Shown: positions 34,733 to 43,901, counted from the stretch's first letter. The stretch: DNA of 64,000 nucleotides from Streptomyces sp. TRM49041 (GCF_008271805.1 NZ_VSRY01000172.1:1-64000); one strand, 5' to 3'. The notes: generated by a model from the letters alone, not told the origin. Program-made: numbers and translations.

Positions 34733-35550
34733 ACATCACCATCGAGGAGCTGAGCGTCGCCTACGCCGGGCGGGCCGTCGTCTCCGGGGTCCACCTCATC
34801 GCCGCGCACGGTGAGATCGCCGGACTCGTCGGCCCCAACGGCAGCGGCAAGTCGAGTGTGCTGCGCACCGTGTACCGGCATCTGCGGCCGGCCGCCGGGC
34901 GGGTCCTGGTGGACGGCCGCGACGTGTGGGACCTGGCGCCGGTGCGGGCCGCGCGGAGCGTGGCGGCGCTGCCGCAGGAGCGTGGCAGCGACTTCGAGCT
35001 GACGGTCGGCGAGATCGTCATGATGGGCCGCACCCCGTACAAGGGGCCCTTCTCCGGCGAGGACGACACCGACCGGGCCGTCGTGGCGGCGGCCCTGGAG
35101 CAGGTCGGCATGGCCGAGGCCCGGGGGCGGGCGTTCTCGGCGCTGTCCGGCGGCGAGCGACAGCGGGTCCTGCTGGCCCGGGCCCTGGCCCAGGACCCCG
35201 ACGTGCTCGTCCTGGACGAGCCGACCAACCATCTGGACGTACTGCACCAGGTGGAGTTGCTCGCCCTGCTGCGGGACCAGCGGCGTACGACCCTGGTGTC
35301 GCTGCACGACCTGAACGCGGCGGCTTCGGTGTGCGACCGGCTCCATGTGCTGCACCAGGGGCGGGTGGTGGCGTCCGGGACCCCGCACGAGGTGCTGACG
35401 CCGGAGCTGCTCGCCGAGGTGTTCGGCGTGCGGGCCGCGGTGGTCGAACACCCCCTGACGGGCGATCCGTTGATCGCCTTCGACCACCGTTCCCCGGCCG
35501 GGGCAGCGGCCGGGACCGTGCCCGGAGCGGTACCCGTGAGGGTGCCCTAG
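34729..35550 (+). CDS. ABC importer ATPase (FecE/BtuD family)
   Basis: A 273-residue ATPase. Walker A VGPNGSGKSSVLR near residue 35, signature LSGGERQRVLLARALAQDP near 140, Walker B VLVLDEPTNHLD and the switch His in LVSLHDLNAA. MMGRTPYK is typical of iron-chelate importers. GTG start at 34729 overlapping the permease stop. The last 25 residues are Ala/Gly/Pro-rich. A strong bidirectional hairpin follows. Confidence 0.92.
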   Translation: MNITIEELSVAYAGRAVVSGVHLIAAHGEIAGLVGPNGSGKSSVLRTVYRHLRPAAGRVLVDGRDVWDLAPVRAARSVAALPQERGSDFELTVGEIVMMGRTPYKGPFSGEDDTDRAVVAAALEQVGMAEARGRAFSALSGGERQRVLLARALAQDPDVLVLDEPTNHLDVLHQVELLALLRDQRRTTLVSLHDLNAAASVCDRLHVLHQGRVVASGTPHEVLTPELLAEVFGVRAAVVEHPLTGDPLIAFDHRSPAGAAAGTVPGAVPVRVP

Positions 35551-35563
35551 CGGGCGAGCGGAG

Positions 35564-35591
35564 GGGGCCGCCCTTGGCAGAGGGCGGCCCC
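35564..35591. terminator. Bidirectional hairpin terminator
   Basis: A perfect 11-bp inverted repeat (35564-35574 with 35581-35591) around a 6-base loop, between the rightward ABC ATPase and the leftward putative DNA-binding gene. Confidence 0.85.
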
Positions 35592-35643
35592 TGTGACCAG
35601 TGGAGAGGAGGAGGACGACGTGAACGGCAACGGTGACGTGGGC

Positions 35644-36453
35644 CTATGCGGAGCGGCCGGGTGCCTCGTCGGCCGCGCCCCGCACCGCCTCGCTCCGCGC
35701 ACGCATCGTGGCCAGCACGTCGTCCCGGTCGTAGAAGACCCTGCGGCCGTTCTTCCGCCGCCTCCACCGATGGGTGTTGGCCAGCCAGTACACCGTCCCG
35801 GAGGCGATACGCCACCCGGTGGAGATGTCCTCGGCGGTGAGCCCGGCATCGCCCCGGCCTGCGCGCGGGGGCGACGGCGTCTCGTGCAGGGTGTGCCACA
35901 AGTCCGGCGACCAGGTGTGCCCGCGCTCGGCGGAGCACGTGATGGCGGCCCGGCCGGACGGCGTGCCGGAGCCGAGGTGCGCGACCAGCGTCCCGGGGCA
36001 GCCGGGCCGTACGCACGGACCGATCACCATGTGCCGGTCCGTACGCCCGGACAGCACCGACCAGGCCGCCTTCACCAGTTCGTCGGTCTCGGTCACGAGG
36101 TCCTCCGCCGCCTCGTGACCGGCGAGCCAGCCGGCGTGGTGGCCGAGGAAGGCCAGCAGCGCGACGGTGTTCCGGGTCGGCGCCTGCACCCGCCGCCCCT
36201 CGCGGACCACCGCGGCCCAGCTCGCCAGCACCCCCCGTATCTCGTCCCGGACCTCCACGGCACGGGTGTTGAGGGGGATACCGGGAGCACCGCGCTCCCG
36301 GACCCGCTCGACCACCGCGCGCGAGGGCCGGGACGAGGTGAGGGAGTGGGTCAGTTCGCTGTACAGCTCTCCAAGGGCCACCAGATTCTTGGTGATCCGC
36401 CGACGGGTCACCTGAGTGCTCGGACTATAGGCAGGAATTGAGGCACATGACAT
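35644..36453 (-). CDS. Hypothetical protein with Zn-like Cys cluster and C-terminal helix-turn-helix
   Basis: A 269-residue protein of unrecognised family. A helical N-terminal half (LVALGELYSELTHSL) leads to GPCVRPGCPGTLVAHLG and ITCSAERGHTW, four cysteines/histidines spaced like a small zinc ribbon. The C-terminal segment reads LTAEDISTGWRIASGTVYWL, then HRWRRRKNGRRVFYDRDDVL, which looks like a winged or MerR/excisionase-type helix-turn-helix. It may be a regulator or a phage-derived protein. The ATG at 36453 follows GAGGATG by 6 bases; an earlier in-frame start at 36489 lacks one. Confidence 0.6.
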   Translation of the reverse strand: MSCASIPAYSPSTQVTRRRITKNLVALGELYSELTHSLTSSRPSRAVVERVRERGAPGIPLNTRAVEVRDEIRGVLASWAAVVREGRRVQAPTRNTVALLAFLGHHAGWLAGHEAAEDLVTETDELVKAAWSVLSGRTDRHMVIGPCVRPGCPGTLVAHLGSGTPSGRAAITCSAERGHTWSPDLWHTLHETPSPPRAGRGDAGLTAEDISTGWRIASGTVYWLANTHRWRRRKNGRRVFYDRDDVLATMRARSEAVRGAADEAPGRSA

Positions 36454-36968
36454 AGGACATCCTCTGCAAGCGGATGACGACAGCACCAATAAGCCTGCGG
36501 GTTCCGGCTACCAGGTCGATACCATTCTGTTCCCGCTCACCGGCACCCCGGCCAACCCTTGACAAAAGGCCACAGGCGCCAAGAGGATGGACTGCAGGTT
36601 GGTGTTTCGTGCCATTTTTCGGACAGCGCTCACGGGGGCTCACGCGTTCCTCCCGTAAATATCGCGTCAACACCGCCTGAGGCGTTGACGAATTGCGCTC
36701 GACGCATATCAACTCGCCCATCAGCCCAGGTCAGTGGCGCTGTTCAGCATGTGCGACACCGGGCGCTGAAGCCCGCCTCGAAGTCCTTTCGGCTCCCATG
36801 GGCATGATGCCCGCGTCGATTCCGGAGCCACTTCGACGCGCCCCCGTGACACCGCCCGATCTCCATGGCCGGAAACCACCTCCAGCGGCATGACATTTTC
36901 CGCCACACCCATGAATTGAGGCTGACATCATCACGCGCACGGAAACCACGGAAACCGGCCTCCGGACC
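36454..36968. promoter_or_regulatory. Divergent intergenic region of about 515 bp
   Basis: It lies between the leftward putative DNA-binding gene and the rightward HAD gene and is less GC-rich than its surroundings. A TTGACA lies at 36559-36564 on the + strand, but no good -10 is found at 16-19 bases. No protein-like frame or RNA structure was recognised. Confidence 0.4.
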
Positions 36969-37658
36969 GTGGACACAGTCCTTTTCGATCTCGATGGAAC
37001 ACTCGTCGACACGCTCGACGACATCGTCCGCTCGGTGAACACGGCACTGCGCGACCACGGCCTTCCCGCCCTTTCCCGCACGGAGGTCAGGGACCGGGTC
37101 GGCGAGGGCGGTACGGCGCTGATCGAGGCGTCGGTGCGCAAGTCGGGGCGCGCCGTCGGCCCCGCACTCGTGGCCCGCGCCCAGGAGTCCTACCTGACCG
37201 GCTACGCCGCGGCCCCGGCCGAGGAGTCCCGGCCGTACCCGGGCGCGGAGGTCCTGCTGTCCCGGCTCCGCGCGGCAGGCATCCGCACCGCGCTGTGCAC
37301 CAACAAAGCGGGCGGCGTCACGGCCGAGCTGCTCAGGGCGCTGGGCCTCGACGGCTGGTTCGACGCCGTCGTGACCGGTGACGGGCCCGCCGGCCGCAAG
37401 CCCTCGCCCGAACCCCTGCGCCACGCCCTGAAGCTGGCCGGCGGCTCCGCCGGCCTCATGGTCGGCGACAGCAGACACGACCTCGCCGCCGCCCACGCGG
37501 CCGCAATGCCCGCCGCCTGGGTCGGCTTCGGTTACGGCCGGCCCGACGCCGACCGTGCCCCGGACCTGGAGCTGCCCCGCCTCGACGCGCTGGAGTCCGC
37601 GGCGCGCGCCGCCCACATCCGCCTCCACGGCACTACCGCGTCGGCATCGGCACCATGA
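36969..37658 (+). CDS. HAD-superfamily phosphatase (phosphoglycolate phosphatase-like)
   Basis: A 229-residue HAD hydrolase. Motif I is LFDLDGTLVDTLDDI with the nucleophile Asp and acid Asp, a helical cap follows, motif II is ALCTNK, motif III the Lys of GRKPSPEPLRHAL and motif IV MVGDSRHDLAAAHAA. The arrangement matches Gph and other small-phosphate hydrolases (PGPase, pyrophosphatase PpaX). GTG start; no strong Shine-Dalgarno sequence. It converges with the MFS gene across a 32-base gap holding a shared terminator. Confidence 0.88.
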   Translation: MDTVLFDLDGTLVDTLDDIVRSVNTALRDHGLPALSRTEVRDRVGEGGTALIEASVRKSGRAVGPALVARAQESYLTGYAAAPAEESRPYPGAEVLLSRLRAAGIRTALCTNKAGGVTAELLRALGLDGWFDAVVTGDGPAGRKPSPEPLRHALKLAGGSAGLMVGDSRHDLAAAHAAAMPAAWVGFGYGRPDADRAPDLELPRLDALESAARAAHIRLHGTTASASAP

Positions 37659-37674
37659 ATGCTTGACCCGACGG

Positions 37675-37692
37675 GACACCGCCCCCGGTGTC
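37675..37692. terminator. Short bidirectional hairpin between HAD and MFS genes
   Basis: A 7-bp inverted repeat (37675-37681 with 37686-37692) around CCCC, spanning the convergent gap and the last bases of the MFS gene. Confidence 0.65.
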
Positions 37693-39142
37693 AGCGGGAC
37701 GGTGTCGGCGCCGGGGCGGCGGGCGCCTCGGCGGGCGTGCGGGCGGCGGTGCGCCGCGTGGCCAGGAGCAGTACGCAGAGCCAGGCCGCCCCGGCGGAGA
37801 TCATCAGCGCGTACCGGGGGCCCTGCGCGGAGCCCGCGAGCCCCCACGCGGCACCGGCGAGCGCGGGCCCCATGGCGAAGCCGAGGCTGCGGGAGAGCTG
37901 GACGAGGGAGCCGGCGATGCCCACGGCACGGGGCGGCGCGGCGGTCATCACGAGGGTCTGCGTCGGCCCGCCGTACAGGCCCATGCCGGCGCCCGCGAGG
38001 GCGAGCCGCCAGGCGACGTCGCCCTGTGTCCAGCCGTCGCCGCCGATCAGGGCGAGCAGGGTGAGGCCGAGCGCGGTGACGGTCGCGCCGACGACCGCGG
38101 TGGGCCGGGCCCCGTACCGGTCGGCGAGGCGCCCGCCCAGCGGGCCCATGAGGCCCATGGCGAGCGGGAAGGCGAGGACGGTCAGACCGGTCGCGGTCGC
38201 GGAGAGGCCGCTGTCGCTCTGGAGCCGCAGGGCGACCACGTAGTGCATGGCCGCGAAGCCCGCGGCCAGCGAGCACACGGCGCCGTACACCCCGAACACG
38301 CCCGAGGCGCGCACCACGTCGACGACGGGCCGGGCCGCGGGGCGGCGCGTCCACCACAGCACCGGGGGCAGCGCGGCGAGGCCGAGCAGCAGCCAGGCGG
38401 GGACCGTGGGGGCGAGGGTGAGGGCGAGGAGGAGCGCGGCGACGGCGCTGCCGACGAGCGCGGCGTCGGTGAGGGGCTGCCGGCCGGGGGCGGTGAGCCC
38501 GCCCTTCTTCGGCAGGACACGCAGCACGACGAAGAGCGCGGCCAGACAGACGGGAAGCTTCACGAGGAGGACCGCCCGCCATCCGAACGCGTCCAGCAGC
38601 AGACCGCCGACGGCCGGGCCGGTGACCGCGCCCAGCGGGCCGAGCGTGGCGGGGACGCTCATCGCGCGGCCGCGCAGCGACGGCGGCACCGCGCGCATCA
38701 CCAGGACGGGCATGAGGACGAACAGGAGGGCGCCGAACGTGCCCTGGGCGATCCGGGCGACGGCCAGCCAGGCCATCCACGGAGCGAGCGCGGCGAGCAG
38801 CCCGCACGCCGCGAACCCGGATATCGCGAGCAGCAGCGCGGACCGCAGCCCCACCCCGCCCTTGCCGCCGCCGTCCAGCCAGCGGCCCGCCGGCAGCAGC
38901 AGCGACACGACGGCCAGCTGGTAGCCGAGGACCGCCCACTGCGCCATCGAAGCGGAGACGTCGAGATCGGTGGATATCGTCGCCAGGGCGATATTGACGA
39001 CGTTCATATCGAGCATTGCCGTGAACGACAGCGCGCCCGCGATGGCGACCAGGATCCATGGGCTCCGGTCGCCCGTTAACGGGTTCTGGGGCTTCTCCGG
39101 CTTCTCCGTGCCCGGTACGCCATCCTGTTCGCGGTGCGGCAT
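37691..39142 (-). CDS. MFS drug exporter, DHA2 (EmrB/QacA) type
   Basis: A 483-residue transporter with about 14 predicted helices. The helix 1 motif FTAMLDMNVVNIALATISTD corresponds to LDxTIVNVALP of DHA2 exporters; motif A is the LLPAGRWLDGGGKGG loop and motif C is GPLGAVTGPAVGGLL. A polar N-terminus of about 27 residues precedes helix 1. It is likely a proton-driven exporter of drugs or metabolites. No TetR-type repressor is adjacent, so control is not evident. ATG start at 39142. Confidence 0.9.
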   Translation of the reverse strand: MPHREQDGVPGTEKPEKPQNPLTGDRSPWILVAIAGALSFTAMLDMNVVNIALATISTDLDVSASMAQWAVLGYQLAVVSLLLPAGRWLDGGGKGGVGLRSALLLAISGFAACGLLAALAPWMAWLAVARIAQGTFGALLFVLMPVLVMRAVPPSLRGRAMSVPATLGPLGAVTGPAVGGLLLDAFGWRAVLLVKLPVCLAALFVVLRVLPKKGGLTAPGRQPLTDAALVGSAVAALLLALTLAPTVPAWLLLGLAALPPVLWWTRRPAARPVVDVVRASGVFGVYGAVCSLAAGFAAMHYVVALRLQSDSGLSATATGLTVLAFPLAMGLMGPLGGRLADRYGARPTAVVGATVTALGLTLLALIGGDGWTQGDVAWRLALAGAGMGLYGGPTQTLVMTAAPPRAVGIAGSLVQLSRSLGFAMGPALAGAAWGLAGSAQGPRYALMISAGAAWLCVLLLATRRTAARTPAEAPAAPAPTPSR

Positions 39143-39606
39143 TGCTCGGTCCTTTCACGCCCGACGTGCGGCGGGCTACACCCCAATAGTCGCGGGCAGT
39201 CGGGGCGAGGTTCCCAGGCCCCGGAGGCGAACGGCCGGAATCGGACGGACGTCGCCGGTGGGCCTTCGGTGGTCTTCAGGTGTCCTCGGGTGTCTTCGAC
39301 GGTCGTCGGTGTTCTTCGGGCCTCTTCAGGGGTCTTGCGGAAAAACGGCGGAGGCTTTCTCCAGGTAGTCGGCCCGCGGCCCGGGCGGGTTCCCGGACGG
39401 GAACGGGAGAATGCTCACGTACGGGATTCCCGCCGAGCCGGGGCGAATCGCCGGTTCTCCGTGCCAGCATGAGTGCCCGGGCCGCGGGAAATCACCACTC
39501 GCCCAGGCACGGCCCGTCCCTTGTCGGCCCGTCAGCCGCGTGTCCGGGCCATCCCCCGTACCGGGAGTCGTGGCTGGCGGGCGCTTCTGTGCAGGAGCGG
39601 AACATC
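39143..39606. promoter_or_regulatory. Divergent region between MFS exporter and copper operon
   Basis: About 460 bp with no recognisable protein. Its main feature is an array of eight 10-bp units at 39261-39340 (listed separately). No clear CsoR- or CueR-type copper operator was found by eye. Confidence 0.45.
39261..39340. repeat. Array of eight degenerate 10-bp repeats
   Basis: Eight consecutive blocks in exact 10-base register share the core of consensus GGTCTTCGGG (best blocks at 39271, 39291 and 39311). The phase of one helical turn puts every copy on one DNA face. It lies between the divergent MFS and copper genes. Confidence 0.7.
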
Positions 39607-39837
39607 ATGAAAGATGCCCAGCGGCCGCTGGTGGGCCTGAGCGGCTTCGTGGCGCTGCTCGTGGCGCTGCTCGCCGTCTCGTACACCGTCGGGTCACTCG
39701 CCGGTCCCGTCGCGCCCGGTCTCCACCCCGGCCAGAGCCGGCCGCTCGACGGCACCGGCGGCGCGGGGGAAGGCAACGGCAGCGGCGAAGGCGGGATGGA
39801 CATGGGCGGAATGGACATGGAAGGGATGAGCCGATGA
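39607..39837 (+). CDS. Small Met-rich membrane protein of the copper operon
   Basis: A 76-residue protein: one transmembrane or signal helix (VGLSGFVALLVALLAVSYTV, residues 9-28), a Gly/Ser-rich linker, then a C-terminal GMDMGGMDMEGM with six methionines in an MxM pattern. Such Met motifs bind Cu(I) outside the membrane in copper-handling proteins. It overlaps the P-type ATPase gene by ATGA, so the products are coupled. It could hand copper to, or receive it from, the pump. AGGAG precedes the ATG by 8 bases. Confidence 0.7.
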   Translation: MKDAQRPLVGLSGFVALLVALLAVSYTVGSLAGPVAPGLHPGQSRPLDGTGGAGEGNGSGEGGMDMGGMDMEGMSR

Positions 39838-42350
39838 CCGCGCCCGGCCCCGTGGCCGCCGCCACGAGCACGGTCGGCACCTCGACCACGACCACCTCCA
39901 CCGACCTCGTCATCGGCGGCATGACGTGCGCGGCCTGCGTGAACCGGGTCGAGAAGGGCCTCGCCAAGCTGGAGGGCGTGGCCGCCACGGTCAACCTCGC
40001 CACCGGTACGGCCCATGTCACACACCCGCCGACGTACACCGTCCCGGACCTGGTCGCCGCCGTCGAACGCTCCGGGTTCACCGCCGAGCTGCCGGCCCCG
40101 CCTCCGTCCGAGGAGGACTCGGAGGCCGCCAGGCGGGAGCGGCGCGACCAGGAGACCGCCGCGGAGGACGCCGCGCAGCGGCACCGGCTGCTGGTGACGG
40201 CCCTGCTGTCCGTGCCCGTACTGGTCCTCTCCATGGTTCCCGCCCTGCAGTTCGCCAACTGGCAGTGGCTGTGCTTCGCGCTGGCCGCGCCCGTCGCCTT
40301 CTGGAGCACCTGGCCCTGCCATGTGAAGGCGTTACGGGGGCTGCGGCACTCGGCGGCCACCATGGACACGCTCGTCTCGCTCGGGGTGATCGCGGCGTTC
40401 GCCTGGTCGACATACGCCCTGTTCCTGGGCGGCGCGGGACAGCCGGGCATGCGGATGCCGTTCAGCCTGCTGCCGTCCGCGTCCACGGGCGTCGCGCACG
40501 TCTACCTGGAAGCGGCCGTCGCCGTACCGCTGTTCGTGCTGACCGGGCGGTACCTGGAGGCGCGCGCCAAGCGCGGCACCGGCGCCGCGCTGCGCTCGCT
40601 GGCCGAACTGGCCGCCAAGGACGTCGCGGTGCGCTGCGAGAAGTCCGGCCGGGAGCGGCGCATCCCCGTGGAGCAGCTGCGTGTGGGGCAGGTCTTCGTC
40701 GTACGGCCCGGGGAGAAGGTCGCCACGGACGGCGTGGTCGTGGAGGGCGGTTCGGCCCTCGACCTGTCGCTGGTGACGGGCGAGAGCGAGCCCGTCGAGG
40801 TGGGGCCCGGCTCCCCGGCGGTCGGCGCGGCCGTGAACGCCGGGGGGCTGCTGCTGGTCCGGGCGACCGCGGTCGGCGAGGACACACAGCTGGCCCGTAT
40901 CACGAAGCTGGTGACGGGAGCGCTGGCGGGCAAGGCCCGGGCGCAGCGCGTCGCCGACCAGGTCGCCGGTGTCTTCGTCCCGGTGGTGCTGGCGCTGGCC
41001 GTCACGGTGCTGGGCTTCTGGCTGGGCGCCGGCGCGGACCCGCAGGCGGCCGTGACGGTCGCGGTGGCCGTCCTGGTCGTCGCCTGCCCCTGCGCCCTGG
41101 GCCTCGCCACACCGACTGCTCTGCTGGCCGCGACCGGCCGGGGCGCCCAGCTCGGCATCCTCGTCAACGGCCCGCGCGCCCTGGAGGCCCTGCGCGGCGT
41201 CGACACCGTGGTCCTGGACAAGACGGGCACTCTGACGACGGGCAGGCTGCTCGTCACGGACGTCGCGGCGGTGGGCGAGGACGCGCCCGGCGTCGAGGGC
41301 GCCGCCGGCGGGACGGGCGCACGAGCCACCGTACAGACCGGCGACGCGAAGGCCGTCGCGCGGACCCGCGGCGACGACACGGCGCGGCGTGAGGTGCTGC
41401 GGCTCGCGGGGGCCGTGGAGCAGGGGTCCGACCATCCGCTGGGGAAGGCCGTGGCCGCATACGCGCGGCGGACGCTCGGGGACGACGCGCTGCCCCGCGT
41501 CGACGCGTTCGTGTCCACGACCGGGGTCGGCGTCACCGGCCTGGTCGACGGGCGGCGCGTCGAGGTGTGCGCCCCCGGGGACGACGTACTGCCGGAGGCG
41601 CTGGCCGCCGGGCTCGCGGCGGCGGAGGCGGCCGCGCACACCCCCGTGCTGGTCAAGGTGGACGGCACCCCGCGCGCGCTGATCGCCCTGGGCGACACCC
41701 TGCGGCCCGGGGCGTACCGGGCGGTGGAGCGGCTGCGGAGGCTCGGGCTGCGGCCCGTGCTGGCGACCGGCGACCGGGACGCCACCGCGCACGCCGTCGC
41801 CACGCAGCTGGGCATCCCGGAGGCGGACGTCCACGCCCGCTGCACACCCGAGGACAAGGCCGCGCTGGTGGCCGCCCTGAAGGCCGAGGGCCGCCGGGTC
41901 GCCGTGCTGGGCGACGGTGTGAACGACACGGTCGCCCTGGCCAACGCCGACCTGGGCATCGCGATGGGCAGCGGTACGGACGCGGCGATCGGCGCGGCGG
42001 ACGTGACACTGGTCCGCGAGGACATCGAGGCCGTCGCCGACGCCGTACGGCTCGCCCGCCGCACCCTCGGCACGATCCGGACCAACCTGGTCTGGGCGTT
42101 CGGCTACAACGTGGTCACCATCCCGCTCGCGGCGACCGGCTGGCTCAACCCGATGGTCGCGGCCGCCGCCATGTCGGTCAGCTCGGTGCTCGTCGTCACC
42201 AACAGCCTGCGGCTGCGCGGCTGGCAACCGGCACGCCCGGCGTCGGCCACGCGCAGGACACCGCGGCGGACCACGGAACCGGCCTCGGAACCGGCCTCGG
42301 AACGGGCCTCGGAGCAGGCGACGGAGACGACCACGGAGGCCCCCGCATGA
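39834..42350 (+). CDS. copA: Copper-translocating P1B-type ATPase
   Basis: An 838-residue ion pump. One N-terminal HMA domain has GGMTCAAC with Cys32 and Cys35. Eight helices are expected; the transmembrane copper site is VVACPCALGLATP, the phosphorylation motif DKTGTLTTG, the actuator TGES and the nucleotide-binding HP motif SDHPLG, with GDGVNDTVAL before helix 7. NVVTIPLAATG and MSVSSVLVVTNSLRL in the last helices complete the Cu(I) signature. The long acidic loop after the phosphorylation site (EDAPGVEGAAGG region) and the C-terminal TEPASEPASERASEQ tail are unusual low-complexity additions. Translationally coupled on both sides. Confidence 0.95.
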   Translation: MTAPGPVAAATSTVGTSTTTTSTDLVIGGMTCAACVNRVEKGLAKLEGVAATVNLATGTAHVTHPPTYTVPDLVAAVERSGFTAELPAPPPSEEDSEAARRERRDQETAAEDAAQRHRLLVTALLSVPVLVLSMVPALQFANWQWLCFALAAPVAFWSTWPCHVKALRGLRHSAATMDTLVSLGVIAAFAWSTYALFLGGAGQPGMRMPFSLLPSASTGVAHVYLEAAVAVPLFVLTGRYLEARAKRGTGAALRSLAELAAKDVAVRCEKSGRERRIPVEQLRVGQVFVVRPGEKVATDGVVVEGGSALDLSLVTGESEPVEVGPGSPAVGAAVNAGGLLLVRATAVGEDTQLARITKLVTGALAGKARAQRVADQVAGVFVPVVLALAVTVLGFWLGAGADPQAAVTVAVAVLVVACPCALGLATPTALLAATGRGAQLGILVNGPRALEALRGVDTVVLDKTGTLTTGRLLVTDVAAVGEDAPGVEGAAGGTGARATVQTGDAKAVARTRGDDTARREVLRLAGAVEQGSDHPLGKAVAAYARRTLGDDALPRVDAFVSTTGVGVTGLVDGRRVEVCAPGDDVLPEALAAGLAAAEAAAHTPVLVKVDGTPRALIALGDTLRPGAYRAVERLRRLGLRPVLATGDRDATAHAVATQLGIPEADVHARCTPEDKAALVAALKAEGRRVAVLGDGVNDTVALANADLGIAMGSGTDAAIGAADVTLVREDIEAVADAVRLARRTLGTIRTNLVWAFGYNVVTIPLAATGWLNPMVAAAAMSVSSVLVVTNSLRLRGWQPARPASATRRTPRRTTEPASEPASERASEQATETTTEAPA

Positions 42351-42847
42351 CGCCGGTACGACGCCGGGCCGAGAAAGCCCTGCCCGCGCTCGCCGCCGTC
42401 GTGGCGAGCGCGGTCGCGCTGGGCGGTCTCACCGCCTGGACCACCGCGGGGGCCGCCGGGACACCGGCGGAGCTGAAGGTCACCCACGCGCGCGTGCTCC
42501 AGCCGTTCCCCGGCCGGGAGTCCACCGCGGTGGTCTTCTCCATCACCAACAGCGGCACCGCCGACGACCGGCTGACGTCCGTGACGTCCCCGGCCGTCAC
42601 CGAGGCGATGATCTCGCGCGACGACGACGTGGGCGCCGGCGCGGCCCGCATGCGGATGGTCGCCTCGGCGACGGTCCCCGCGCGCGGGACGCTGGAGATG
42701 ACCCCGTACGGCACGGACGTCATGGTGGAGCTGCGCGAGCCGGTCACGCTGGGCCAGCGCATCCCGTTCGTGCTGCGCTTCGAGGAGAGCGGCGACATCG
42801 AGGCGGAGGCGGTCGTCGTCCGGCACTCAGAGTGGTCCTACCGCTAG
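42347..42847 (+). CDS. PCuAC-like periplasmic copper chaperone
   Basis: A 166-residue exported protein. N-terminal hydrophobic signal (ALAAVVASAVALGGLTAW), then a cupredoxin-like beta domain with VVFSITNSGTADDRLTSVTS and GTLEMTPYGTDVMVELREPV. This matches PCu(A)C proteins that deliver Cu(I) to cytochrome oxidase or scavenge it. The His of the H(M)x10Mx21HxM motif appears replaced (TDVM where HxM is expected), although several Met residues remain (EAMISRDD, RMRMV). It is the last gene of the three-gene copper operon, starting within the copA stop. Confidence 0.8.
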   Translation: MTPVRRRAEKALPALAAVVASAVALGGLTAWTTAGAAGTPAELKVTHARVLQPFPGRESTAVVFSITNSGTADDRLTSVTSPAVTEAMISRDDDVGAGAARMRMVASATVPARGTLEMTPYGTDVMVELREPVTLGQRIPFVLRFEESGDIEAEAVVVRHSEWSYR

Positions 42848-42890
42848 CCTCGCCGTTTCACTTGGGTACGGATGGCTTTGGGGCGGAAAC

Positions 42891-43710
42891 GTGAAAGTGC
42901 CTTCGGTTCTATCGGTCCAGGCGGAGGGCACTTTCCACGTGCAGGGTATCGGTTTGCGTCCCAAGATCTGTGTCAGTGCCGATGGTTCGGGGGTAGTCGG
43001 GCATGCCGGGGCACGGTTGCTGGCGGATCTTGCCGATGCCACCGGGCTGACCGCCGCGTACTCCGCCGCTCTCAGACCGCTTCGGCCGCGCGGGACCGGG
43101 CATGATCCGGGACGGATCGCCACAGATCTCGCGGTGATGCTCGCCGACGGCGGCGAGGCCATCGCGGACCTCTCCGTGCTGCGGGACCAGGCCGAGGTGT
43201 TCGGCCCGGTCGCCTCCACGCCCACGGCCTGGCGGCTGCTCGCCGACACCGACGAGGCTGCACTCGCCTCACTGCGAGTGGCCCGCGCCTCAGCCCGGGA
43301 AGTCGCCTGGATGCAGGCCGCCCAGACCGGCGAGGGCATACCTGCTGTCCGGGTCGGCGGACGAGAGCTTTCCGGCCTGGTTCTGGACCTCGACGCCACA
43401 CTGATTGCCTGCCGCTCGGAAGAGGAACAGGCAGCCCCGACCTATAAGAGTGGCTTCGGCTTCCATCCGCTGCTGTGTTTCCTCGCCGAACAACGGAGAG
43501 GCCGTGGCGGGGCGGCTGCGGCCCGGGAATGCCGGCGCCAACACCGCCGCCGACCACATCACGGTGCTCGACCAAGCGCTCGCGCAGATCCCTGATGCCC
43601 ACCGATACGGCACCGACATCCTCATCCGCGCCGACAGCGCCGGATCCGCGAAAGCCTTCCTCGCCCACGTCCGCGACCTGCGGAAACAAGGAATCCGTAC
43701 CACCGAGCCC
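42891..43710 (+). pseudogene. IS1380-type transposase, frameshifted and truncated
   Basis: The first frame (42891 to about 43485) reads VKVPSVLSVQAEGTFHVQGI and includes a catalytic-Asp segment GLVLDLDATLIACRSEEEQ and FGFHPLLCFLAE. Translation is then out of frame, and the homologous continuation GEAVAGRLRPGNAGANTAAD, ILIRADSAGSAKAFLAHVRD resumes in the next frame. A one-base deletion near 43486 explains this. After HVRDLRKQGIRT the homology stops, so the last third, with the remaining catalytic residue, is lost. It sits directly after the copper operon stop codon. Confidence 0.82.
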
Positions 43711-43825
43711 GCGTGCGGTGAGGAGCGGGCCTCAAGTCGCCCGGGGGCGCGGGACGCCCCGGCGCGGGAGATGCCCATGGCCGACGGCCGGTCGTCGGCC
43801 CCGGCCCGTGGCGCGGAAGCGGAAA

Positions 43826-43854
43826 CGGCCCGCCGGAGAATCCGACGGGCCGTC
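43826..43854 (-). terminator. Hairpin terminator of the glycosyltransferase operon
   Basis: An inverted repeat of 8 + 3 bp with one mismatch (arms from 43826 and to 43854), 48 bases downstream of the small membrane gene on the minus strand. Confidence 0.65.
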
Positions 43855-43901
43855 ACGAAATATTCGAGGTGTTCCTCAGCCTCGCGCGCTTCGGCGGCGG
43901 A

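Noticed and set aside
36559..36590. Sigma-70 promoter from TTGACA
   Set aside because: No acceptable -10 hexamer lies 16-19 bases downstream.
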